NCBI GenBank assembly: GCA_027031505.1
Contig: JALVQH010000026.1
Span: 1-7,318, forward strand
DNA length: 7,318 nucleotides
Source: Campylobacteraceae bacterium
Lineage (GTDB): Bacteria; Campylobacterota; Campylobacteria; Campylobacterales; Sulfurovaceae
Reading direction: 5' to 3'
The translations under genes were made by a program, and so were the position numbers. The stretch's first letter is position 1. Every line of letters begins with the position of its first letter. The notes beneath the pieces are model-generated. The model ran no database searches. It saw nothing but the letters and a program-made list of their open reading frames with translations, and was not told the DNA's origin. Positions 1 to 6,225 of this stretch are shown here, piece after piece.

Positions 1-75
1 GCCGAATTCCCGCATGAGGAATACAAATCCCGGTACTGGCTCATCAAGATAATAGTCGTCAATGACAAAAGGCAT
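1..75 (-). CDS. Partial gene start, possibly RluA-family pseudouridine synthase (N-terminal 25 residues)
   Basis: An open frame begins with ATG at 75-73 on the minus strand and stays open to the left edge, giving 25 residues that begin MPFVIDDYYLDEP and continue with a hydrophobic VFLM motif and REFG. The start is supported by a very strong G-rich Shine-Dalgarno just upstream (minus-strand AAGGGGGGG, 76-87). The N-terminus resembles campylobacterotal RluA/RluD-like enzymes, which isomerise uridines in ribosomal RNA, and from memory a pseudouridine synthase gene lies divergently upstream of purB in Campylobacter jejuni. The fragment stops before any catalytic motif (the Asp-containing GRLD region), so the family call rests on weak N-terminal similarity and gene order. 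The existence of a coding start here is more certain than its function. Confidence 0.5.
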   Translation of the reverse strand, partial: MPFVIDDYYLDEPVPGFVFLMREFG

Positions 76-87
76 TCACCCCCCCTT
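76..87 (-). promoter_or_regulatory. Ribosome binding site containing a seven-G homopolymer
   Basis: On the minus strand a run of seven G (plus-strand C at 79-85) preceded by AA lies three bases before the ATG at 75. It is an unusually strong Shine-Dalgarno and also a homopolymer whose length sets the spacing to the start codon. Confidence 0.5.
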
Positions 88-95
88 AACCGCTC

Positions 96-113
96 TTTTT
101 GTAGAATAATATC
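96..113 (+). promoter_or_regulatory. Promoter -10 region for the purB leader / candidate 6S RNA
   Basis: A run of T followed by GTAGAATAAT (TAGAAT at 102-107) matches the campylobacterotal housekeeping-sigma pattern of a T-rich stretch before a TANAAT -10, without a clear -35. Initiation would fall near 114, just before the structured leader. The same AT-rich stretch contains TATTAT read on the minus strand and could also drive the leftward gene. Confidence 0.4.
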
Positions 114-300
114 TATATTCACATTAGGCCGTCTCGTAGTGCAGCCGCTTTCCCCATCCAATACTCTGGCAGTCGCGAACGTGAGAAACGGATTAGCGGG
201 CGATAACTGCTTATCGCTCGCCCGTTTCGGAACCGTAGCGGTCGGAGTAAAACGAAGCCGCGAAGGGCGCCCCTTCTTTAATGTAGAGGCGCTCCTTTGT
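114..300 (+). ncRNA. Candidate 6S-like structured RNA upstream of purB
   Basis: This stretch is GC-rich and does not look like protein. It can fold into a long rod: 196-206 pairs with 211-221 across a 4-base loop (11 pairs, one G-U); 185-191 pairs with 222-228 after a 4-base bulge; then 179-181/234-236, 174-176/238-240 and 163-168/243-248. An outer pairing ACATTA (121-126) with TAATGT (279-284) would close a large internal bubble. A small hairpin, GAAGGG-CGC-CCCTTC at 262-276, lies on the 3' side of that bubble. A rod of about 185 nt with a central bubble and a small hairpin on its 3' side is the architecture of 6S RNA, which binds the housekeeping RNA polymerase, and 6S genes often sit beside purine biosynthesis genes. 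The folding was done by eye and the closing stem is weak. It could instead be a purB leader of another kind. The 3' end is approximate. Confidence 0.35.
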
Positions 301-335
301 CGCATTTGGATAGGAAAAGCTGTTTTTCAGATGGT

Positions 336-341
336 TATAAT
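336..341 (+). promoter_or_regulatory. TATAAT box immediately upstream of purB
   Basis: A perfect TATAAT lies 18 bases before the purB ATG, preceded by a T-run (321-327). If used, transcription would start near 348, inside the Shine-Dalgarno AAAGGA (346-351), giving an almost leaderless message. It may therefore be a secondary promoter or chance. Confidence 0.3.
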
Positions 342-359
342 AGTCAAAGGACAAAACAC

Positions 360-1691
360 ATGGTAGAACGATACGCACGAAAAGAGATGAGTGACCATTG
401 GACGATGCAGGCGAAGTATCAGGCGTGGCTCGATGTGGAGTTGGCGGTGGTCAAGGCGTGGAACCGGTTGGGGTTGATTCCCGATGAAGATGCACAGAAG
501 ATCATCGACCATGCCGGCTTCAGTATTGAGCGGATCGATGAGATCGAGGCGAAAACCCGGCACGATCTGATCGCATTCACCACGTCGGTCGCTGAGACCC
601 TCGGGGAGGAGAGCCGATGGTTTCATTACGGGATGACCAGTTCTGATACGGTCGATACTGCCGTAGCGCTCCAGATGAAGCGCTCTCTTGATATCATTAT
701 CGCCGATGTCAAGATGGTGATGGAATCGATCAGAAAACGCGCCTATGAGCACAAGATGACCCTCATGGTCGGGCGCAGCCACGGCATCCACGGGGAGCCC
801 GTCACGTTCGGCCTGGTACTGGCGGTCTGGTACGACGAGATGCATCGCCATTTAAAAAACCTTGAGGAGACGATGGAGGTGATTGCCGTGGGTCAGATCA
901 GCGGAGCGATGGGCAACTTCGCCCATGCTCCGCTGGAGTTGGAGGAGTACGCGATGGAAGAGCTCGGACTCAAGCCCGCCCCTGTAAGCAACCAGGTAAT
1001 CCAGCGTGACCGCTATGCCCGTCTGGCAACAGCCCTGGCACTGCTGGCCAGCTCCATTGAGAAATTTGCCGTCCAGGTGCGCCACTGGCAGCGTACCGAA
1101 GTGTACGAAGCCGAAGAGTTTTTCGCCGAAGGGCAGAAAGGTTCCTCCGCCATGCCCCACAAGCGCAACCCGATCCTGACTGAAAACATCACCGGTCTGG
1201 CACGGATGATACGCGCGTATGCCATGCCGGCGATGGAAAACGTAGCACTCTGGCATGAGCGGGATATCTCCCACAGTTCGACCGAACGCTTCTGGCTGCC
1301 CGACAGTTTCATCACGAGCGACTTTATGCTCCACCGGTTCAACAACGTCATCGCCAACCTGACCGTCATGCCTGAGAATATGATGAAAAACCTCAACCTT
1401 ACCGGCGGACTGGTTTTTTCTCAGCGAATACTTCTCGAACTGCCCAAAGCCGGCGTCAGCCGGGAAGATGCCTACCGGATCGTTCAGCGCAACGCGATGA
1501 AAGTGTGGAAAAAGATCCAGCAGGGCAACCCTCCCGTCAACGACAAAGGAGAGAGCTTGTTTCTTCAGTATCTTCTGAATGACAATGCATTGAGGGAAAA
1601 GCTGAGCGAAGCACAAATACGAGAAGCGTTCAACTATGACTATTATACGAAAAATGTGGACAAAATCTTTAATCGGGTTTTTGGAAAATAA
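360..1691 (+). CDS. purB: Adenylosuccinate lyase
   Basis: PurB catalyses two beta-eliminations that release fumarate in purine synthesis: SAICAR to AICAR, and adenylosuccinate to AMP. It is a cytosolic homotetramer of the fumarase/aspartase superfamily. The 443-residue product has the family's three signature regions: GMTSSDTVDT (residues 91-100), GRSHGIHGEP (138-147, His141 the likely general acid) and the mobile-loop signature GSSAMPHKRNP (261-271, with the catalytic serine). His68 lies in the conserved RHD segment. The start at ATG 360 is chosen because MVERYARKEM is the usual family N-terminus and AAAGGA lies 8 bases upstream; an in-frame start at 297 would add residues that overlap the leader. 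Length is normal for the short bacterial PurB type. No clear terminator follows; nrdA has its own promoter-like signals 177 bases downstream. Confidence 0.98.
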   Translation: MVERYARKEMSDHWTMQAKYQAWLDVELAVVKAWNRLGLIPDEDAQKIIDHAGFSIERIDEIEAKTRHDLIAFTTSVAETLGEESRWFHYGMTSSDTVDTAVALQMKRSLDIIIADVKMVMESIRKRAYEHKMTLMVGRSHGIHGEPVTFGLVLAVWYDEMHRHLKNLEETMEVIAVGQISGAMGNFAHAPLELEEYAMEELGLKPAPVSNQVIQRDRYARLATALALLASSIEKFAVQVRHWQRTEVYEAEEFFAEGQKGSSAMPHKRNPILTENITGLARMIRAYAMPAMENVALWHERDISHSSTERFWLPDSFITSDFMLHRFNNVIANLTVMPENMMKNLNLTGGLVFSQRILLELPKAGVSREDAYRIVQRNAMKVWKKIQQGNPPVNDKGESLFLQYLLNDNALREKLSEAQIREAFNYDYYTKNVDKIFNRVFGK

Positions 1692-1733
1692 TGTGTTTTT
1701 CTTCCCATGCAAGGCAGAGGGATAAGCGGTTTG

Positions 1734-1756
1734 TATTATAAATAAAACTTATAATA
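1734..1756 (+). promoter_or_regulatory. nrdA promoter with a palindrome over the -10
   Basis: TATTATAA (1734-1741) and its exact complement TTATAATA (1749-1756) are separated by 7 bases. The right arm contains a perfect TATAAT (1750-1755), so a protein bound to this dyad would block the -10. The leader to the nrdA start would be about 107 nt. The sequence does not match the NrdR box consensus (ACACTATATATAGTGT), and the AT-rich arms may be coincidental. A second -10 candidate, TAAAAT, lies at 1809-1814. Confidence 0.4.
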
Positions 1757-1837
1757 TTGTCTCCGAGCGAATCCCGGTGTTTTAACAGAAAACGAAGCAA
1801 TATTTGAGTAAAATCCCTTTTATCTTTGAAGGGGAAA

Positions 1838-1856
1838 CCCGGCTGAATCTGGGAGG
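1838..1856 (+). promoter_or_regulatory. nrdA leader hairpin overlapping the Shine-Dalgarno
   Basis: CCCGG (1838-1842) can pair with CTGGG (1849-1853) across a 6-base loop, and the last three G belong to the ribosome binding site GGGAGG (1851-1856). The site is also 12 bases from the ATG, longer than usual. A preceding small stem, CCCTT (1815-1819) with AAGGG (1829-1833), sits next to it. Whether this moderates translation is inference. Confidence 0.25.
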
Positions 1857-1868
1857 CGAGTAGATATC

Positions 1869-4244
1869 ATGGTTAGAGTGGTTAAACGGAACGGACGCAT
1901 TGAGGCGCTGGATGTCTCCAAGATCCAGAAATACACCTCATCGGCCGTAGAGGGGCTTGAGGGAGTCAGTCAGAGCGAACTCGAAGTTGACGCCCACCTC
2001 CATTTCCGGGACATGATTACCAGTACGGAAATCCAGGAAACACTCATCAAAACCGCCGTAGACAAGATCGATCTTGACCGCCCGAACTGGACCTTTGTCG
2101 CGGCACGCCTTTTTCTGTACGACCTGTACCACAAAGTCTCCGGCCATACCGGCTATATTCATTTGCGTGACTATTTTGAACGGGGCGAAAAGGAGGGGCG
2201 TATCCTCCTCGGACTCAAGGAGAAATACGACCTCGATGATCTCAACGATCATCTCCGGCCCGAGCGGGATCTTCAGTTTACGTATCTTGGGATCCGCACC
2301 TTGTATGACCGCTATTTGATCAAGGACAGAAGCGGTGAGCCGATTGAGCTGCCCCAGCACCTTTTCATGGGGGTGGCCATGTTCCTGGCTCAAAACGAAT
2401 TTGATCCGCAGACATGGGCCAAAAAGTTTTATGATGTTATCAGCAAATTTGAAGTGATGGTGGCCACGCCGACCCTCTCCAACGCACGTACCCCCCGTCA
2501 TCAGCTCAGCTCCTGTTACATTGGATCGACGCCGGACAACATCGAAGGGATTTTTGATGCATACAGCGAAATGGCACTGCTGAGCAAATTCGGCGGCGGG
2601 ATCGGCTGGGACTGGATGCAGGTGCGTGGGATGGGATCGTACATCGACGGCCACAAACACGCTGCAGGCGGGATCGTTCCGTTTCTCAAGATCGCCAATG
2701 ATGTTGCCATTGCCGTCGACCAGCTCGGCACCCGCAAAGGGGCGATTGCTGTCTACATCGAGCCGTGGCACATTGATGTGCGTGATTTTCTCGATCTGAA
2801 AAAAAACTCCGGAGAGGAGCGGCGCCGGGCGCACGATCTTTTCCCGGCACTGTGGATCAATGATCTGTTCATGAAACGGGTCGAAGCTGATGCCATGTGG
2901 ACGCTCTTTGATCCGTATGAGGTCAAAGAATTGACAGCGCTTTACGGTGAAGAGTTTGAAGCCCTTTACGAAGAGTATGAACAGCGTGACGATATTGTCA
3001 GAGAAGTGATCTCGGCCAAGGCACTGTGGAAAGAAGTGCTGCGAAACTATTTCGAGACCGGCAACCCGTTCCTCACATTCAAAGATGCTGCCAACCGTGC
3101 CAATCCCAACCGCCACACCGGTATCATTCGCAGCTCCAATCTCTGTACGGAAATCTACCAGAACACCAACCCGAATCATTACAGAATCCGTGTAATTTTC
3201 GAAGACCGTTCCATGGCGTATTTTGAAGAAGAAGAGATGGTGAGGGTTGACAACGGTATGACAAAGCCCGCCAAAAAGATTACAGCCCTTGACAGCCTGG
3301 ATGGCAAAGCGATCTGGATGGTGGACAAGGAGAAAAGCGACGGGGACACGGCCGTGTGCAACCTCGCCTCTGTTAATCTCTCCAAGATCAATACCCCGGA
3401 AGATATCTCCCGGGTCGTCCCGACCACCATACGGATGCTGGACAATGTGGTTGATCTTAATTTCTATCCCCTTGCCAAGGTCAAAAAAACCAACGAGAAA
3501 ACCCGCGCGATCGGAATGGGGGTCATGGGCGAATCCCAGATGCTGGCTGAAGCGGGGATCATGTGGGGGAGCGATGAACACTTTCACAAGATCGATGAGG
3601 TGATGGAGTCGATCAGTTACTATGCGATCCGCGCCTCAAGCGATCTGGCACTTGAAAAGGGAGTCTATCCCACGTACGAAGGTTCCGACTGGTCCAAGGG
3701 GATTTTCCCTATCGACAAAGCCAACCCCGAAGCGGTCAAGCTGGTTGATCGCGGGGGGCTGTTTGGCTACACCCATGACTGGGCAGCGCTCAAAGAGAAG
3801 GTCAAAAGCGATGGCATGCGCAACGGCTACCTCATGGCGATAGCCCCCACCAGCTCTATCTCCATCTTGACCGGAACCACACAGGCGATTGAGCCGGTTT
3901 ACAAGCGCAAATGGTACGAAGAGAACCTCTCCGGTCTCATCCCCGTTGTCGTCCCCAATCTGACCCTCGATACGTGGCAATACTACACGCCAAGTTATGA
4001 ACTCGATCAGCGTCTGCTGGTGCGTGCCGGAGCGATCCGCCAGAAGTGGATCGATCAGGGGCAGAGTCTCAATATCTTTGTCTCTCTCGATAAAGCCAGC
4101 GGAAAATACCTCAACGACATCTACATGGAAGCATGGAAGTTTGGACTCAAATCCACCTACTATCTACGTAGCCAATCCCCTGAAGCGATCAAAGCCGAAG
4201 AAGGAGTAGAGGATCGCAGTGCCGAATGTGTGGGGTGCCAATAA
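1869..4244 (+). CDS. nrdA: Ribonucleoside-diphosphate reductase, class Ia alpha (catalytic) subunit
   Basis: NrdA reduces ribonucleoside diphosphates to deoxyribonucleotides, using a tyrosyl radical supplied by the beta subunit NrdB (not in this window). The 791-residue product starts with an ATP-cone allosteric domain (about residues 1-90, KRNGR motif at 6-10). The barrel follows with the first redox cysteine Cys216 (QLSSC), the active-site trio Asn424-Cys426-Glu428 in SSNLCTE, and the partner cysteine Cys497 in TAVCNLASVNLSKI. The phosphate-binding APTSSIS is at 659-665 and the radical-transfer pair Tyr764-Tyr765 in STYYLRSQ. The C-terminal ECVGCQ carries the Cys787/Cys790 shuttle for thioredoxin. 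About 48 more residues than in the E. coli enzyme lie between Cys426 and Cys497, which I believe is a campylobacterotal trait. The ATG at 1869 fits the family N-terminus. No nrdB neighbours it. Confidence 0.98.
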   Translation: MVRVVKRNGRIEALDVSKIQKYTSSAVEGLEGVSQSELEVDAHLHFRDMITSTEIQETLIKTAVDKIDLDRPNWTFVAARLFLYDLYHKVSGHTGYIHLRDYFERGEKEGRILLGLKEKYDLDDLNDHLRPERDLQFTYLGIRTLYDRYLIKDRSGEPIELPQHLFMGVAMFLAQNEFDPQTWAKKFYDVISKFEVMVATPTLSNARTPRHQLSSCYIGSTPDNIEGIFDAYSEMALLSKFGGGIGWDWMQVRGMGSYIDGHKHAAGGIVPFLKIANDVAIAVDQLGTRKGAIAVYIEPWHIDVRDFLDLKKNSGEERRRAHDLFPALWINDLFMKRVEADAMWTLFDPYEVKELTALYGEEFEALYEEYEQRDDIVREVISAKALWKEVLRNYFETGNPFLTFKDAANRANPNRHTGIIRSSNLCTEIYQNTNPNHYRIRVIFEDRSMAYFEEEEMVRVDNGMTKPAKKITALDSLDGKAIWMVDKEKSDGDTAVCNLASVNLSKINTPEDISRVVPTTIRMLDNVVDLNFYPLAKVKKTNEKTRAIGMGVMGESQMLAEAGIMWGSDEHFHKIDEVMESISYYAIRASSDLALEKGVYPTYEGSDWSKGIFPIDKANPEAVKLVDRGGLFGYTHDWAALKEKVKSDGMRNGYLMAIAPTSSISILTGTTQAIEPVYKRKWYEENLSGLIPVVVPNLTLDTWQYYTPSYELDQRLLVRAGAIRQKWIDQGQSLNIFVSLDKASGKYLNDIYMEAWKFGLKSTYYLRSQSPEAIKAEEGVEDRSAECVGCQ

Positions 4245-4346
4245 ATTAGGAGTTAGAAATTTTATTTATGCTGCCTGATAGTACCCTTAAGTTGAGAATG
4301 ATATAGTTATACTTAGTATTTTTGCGCAAAAGAAAGGAGACTACCG
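4245..4346 (+). promoter_or_regulatory. AT-rich leader of the ATPase gene with promoter-like boxes, a perfect palindrome and a strong RBS
   Basis: The base composition turns AT-rich directly after the nrdA stop. TATAGT (4302-4307) and TATACT (4308-4313) are -10 candidates. A perfect 12-bp palindrome TTTTGCGCAAAA (4320-4331) lies at or just after the expected start of transcription, where a repressor could act. The Shine-Dalgarno AAAGGAGA (4333-4340) is 6 bases before the GTG start. No convincing terminator for nrdA is visible here. Confidence 0.35.
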
Positions 4347-6059
4347 GTGATTACCCATATTGTTATCCGAAATTTTAAAGGCTTTGACGAGGTTGAGTTT
4401 GAGCTGGGGGACAGGGTAGTCTTTATAGGTCCAAATAATTCTGGAAAAACCACAGCTTTGCAAGCGTTGGCACTTTGGGATATAGGCCTGAAACGCTGGA
4501 TTGAAAAACGTGGTTTTGGCGTACTGTCAGGGAAAAGGCAGGGGGTGACAATTAACCGGAGAGAGCTGGTGGCTGTTTCGGTGCCTTCCGTTAAGCATCT
4601 TTGGTACGCAACGCATTTAAGAGAACACGACAAAAACAAGAAAAAAACGAAAAATATCAGAATTGAAATTATTGTTAAAGGGATAAAAGATGGAAGGGAA
4701 TGGGAATGTGGTCTGGAATTTGACTATGCCAACGAAGAATCATTTTATTGCAGGCCTCTGCGGATAGAGAAAAATAGCGGTTCCGAAAGAATGCCTATTC
4801 CGCAAGAGGTAGATGGTATTCAAGTGGCTTATCTTCCTCCCATGTCAGGCCTTACTGCAGTAGAAACACGCCTTGATCCAGGGGCAATTAATGTACGCTT
4901 GGCTGAAGGAAGAACAGCTGAGGTTCTGAGAAATCTTTGTTATAAAATTTTTGAAAGTGAAAAAGGGAAAGAAAAATGGGAAAATTTAAGTTTGGCAATA
5001 AATAAACTGTTTGGTATAAGCATTGAAGAACCTGAGTATAATCCCTCACGAGGGGAGATTCTGCTTTTTTATAAAGACGAGAGAGGAACACGGTTGGACA
5101 TAACGTCTTCCGGGAGAGGGCTTCAGCAAACTATTTTGTTAATAGCTCATATGACAGTGAATCCTGGATCAATATTATTACTTGATGAGCCAGATGCTCA
5201 TTTGGAGATATTACGTCAACGTCAGATATATCAGCTTCTAACCGATACCGCAAGAGAATTTAATAATCAATTACTCGCTGCAAGCCATTCTGAGGTCATC
5301 TTAAATGAAGCTGCTGACAGAGATATGGTTATCGCTTTTGTAGGAAAGCCTCATCGCATAGACGATAGGGGATCACAAGTCCTTAAATCGCTGAAAGAGA
5401 TTGGTTATGATCAATATTATCAAGCCGAAGAAACTGGGTGGGTTTTATACCTGGAGGGCTCTACCGACCTTGCCGTGTTGAGAGCTTTGGCCAAAAAACT
5501 TAAGCATCCGGCAGAGGAGGCGCTGGAGCGACCTTTTGTGCATTATGTAGCCAATCATCCCAAAAAAGCCATGGATCATTTTTATGGATTAAAAGAAGCA
5601 AAACAAGATCTAAGGGGAATAGCTATTTATGATAGACTGGAAAGAGAATTGCCATCAAATGATCATGAAAATTTTCATCAATATATGTGGAAATGCCGGG
5701 AAATAGAAAATTATTTGTGTACTAAAAATGTATTAATAGCATGGACTGAAGCTAAAGCGGAAGAAGAAAACGGCCCATTATTTGCACAACTATGGGTACA
5801 AACCATGGAAAAACTGATTGACAAATACGAAGGCGCTTTCAAGGCAATTAATCTTCCTTCTCCGTGGGGATGCGATATTAAAGCAACTGATGATTTTTTA
5901 GATAAATTATTTGATGAATTTTTTAAAGAGGTTGAATTGCCAAATCTTATGAGAAAAACAGATTATCATATCTTTGCGGATTATATTGACAAAGATGCTA
6001 TTGATAATGAAGTGATTGGAGTGCTTGACTTAATATACAACACTTCGAAGCCAAGATGA
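4347..6059 (+). CDS. OLD-like ATPase with C-terminal TOPRIM/DUF4435-like domain (probable anti-phage protein)
   Basis: This 570-residue protein has an ABC/SMC-type ATPase followed by a nuclease-like domain. The ATPase shows Walker A GPNNSGKT (28-35), signature SSGRGLQQ (254-261), Walker B ILLLDEPDAHLE (276-287, Asp280/Glu281) and a switch histidine in AASHSE (His314). A TOPRIM-like region follows: LYLEGSTD (367-374, Glu370 the expected metal ligand), a hydrophobic strand ending in Asp429 (IAIYDRLE) and REIENYL (451-457), the ENY motif typical of OLD-type TOPRIM and DUF4435 domains. This architecture occurs in OLD nucleases, Gabija GajA and fused PARIS (AriA-AriB) proteins, which act against phages. 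No GajB-like helicase is adjacent, so a lone OLD or fused PARIS protein fits better. The DxD expected after the second strand reads DRLE, so nuclease activity is uncertain. GTG start with RBS 6 bases upstream. Its AT-rich codon use contrasts with purB/nrdA and suggests transfer. Confidence 0.85.
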   Translation: MITHIVIRNFKGFDEVEFELGDRVVFIGPNNSGKTTALQALALWDIGLKRWIEKRGFGVLSGKRQGVTINRRELVAVSVPSVKHLWYATHLREHDKNKKKTKNIRIEIIVKGIKDGREWECGLEFDYANEESFYCRPLRIEKNSGSERMPIPQEVDGIQVAYLPPMSGLTAVETRLDPGAINVRLAEGRTAEVLRNLCYKIFESEKGKEKWENLSLAINKLFGISIEEPEYNPSRGEILLFYKDERGTRLDITSSGRGLQQTILLIAHMTVNPGSILLLDEPDAHLEILRQRQIYQLLTDTAREFNNQLLAASHSEVILNEAADRDMVIAFVGKPHRIDDRGSQVLKSLKEIGYDQYYQAEETGWVLYLEGSTDLAVLRALAKKLKHPAEEALERPFVHYVANHPKKAMDHFYGLKEAKQDLRGIAIYDRLERELPSNDHENFHQYMWKCREIENYLCTKNVLIAWTEAKAEEENGPLFAQLWVQTMEKLIDKYEGAFKAINLPSPWGCDIKATDDFLDKLFDEFFKEVELPNLMRKTDYHIFADYIDKDAIDNEVIGVLDLIYNTSKPR

Positions 6060-6083
6060 GGTTAATGTTTAGAATGAAGGAAT

Positions 6084-6203
6084 AAAGGGATGATAACGAT
6101 AACTCAAGCGAATCCATGCTATCATCTCCCCAGGGAGCAACCATGCCAGGAAAGCCACGCATCGAGATAGCAGAAGTGAATTATCATTATCACCTGACCC
6201 TTT
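6084..6203. repeat. Small element bounded by long imperfect inverted repeats (MITE/REP-like)
   Basis: The arm 6089-6105 (GATGATAACGATAACTC) is complementary to 6178-6194 (GAATTATCATTATCACC) at 14 of 17 positions. AAAGGG (6084-6089) pairs with CCCTTT (6198-6203) three bases further out. An inner stem TGCTATC (6117-6123) with GATAGCA (6166-6172) continues the fold. The whole 120 bp can form a long imperfect hairpin followed by TTTTTCCTTTTT, so it may also end transcription of the upstream ATPase gene. It encloses the truncated transposase start at 6143, as expected for a palindromic element related to REP-associated transposases. Confidence 0.45.
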
Positions 6204-6220
6204 TTCCTTTTTCTCACTGA
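6143..6220 (+). pseudogene. Truncated N-terminus of an IS200-like / REP-associated (Y1) transposase
   Basis: A 25-codon frame with a good ribosome binding site (GGGAG at 6133-6137) begins MPGKPRIEIAEVNYHYHLT and then runs into an unrelated T-rich tail and a stop. The pattern M-P-x-K-P-R-I-x-[IV]-x-x-x-x-Y-H is the usual start of Y1 single-strand transposases of the IS200-like/RAYT group. The catalytic HUH motif and tyrosine are absent, so the fragment cannot be active. It starts inside the 6084-6203 inverted-repeat element and would be an internally deleted remnant. The family call rests on about 17 residues and could be wrong. Confidence 0.4.
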
Positions 6221-6225
6221 TTTGA

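Noticed and set aside
297..359. Longer N-terminus for PurB from an upstream in-frame start
   Set aside because: The family N-terminus MVERYAR begins at 360 with a good ribosome binding site; the extra 21 residues have no counterpart in PurB.
139..366. Plus-strand 75-codon open frame starting GTG upstream of purB
   Set aside because: It has no ribosome binding site, overlaps the structured leader and the purB start, and its composition follows the hairpins and not a protein.
852..1712. 286-codon minus-strand open frame opposite purB
   Set aside because: Shadow of purB codon usage, with no recognisable motifs.
1762..1868. Cobalamin riboswitch before nrdA
   Set aside because: The leader lacks the B12-box and the conserved core; class Ia enzymes do not use cobalamin.
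1938..3587. 549-codon minus-strand open frame opposite nrdA
   Set aside because: It is the complement of a strongly coding nrdA sequence and resembles no protein; long antisense frames are common in GC-richer coding regions.
4347..6059. Gabija system (GajA plus GajB)
   Set aside because: The ATPase-TOPRIM half fits, but no UvrD-like helicase gene follows; the next sequence is transposon debris.
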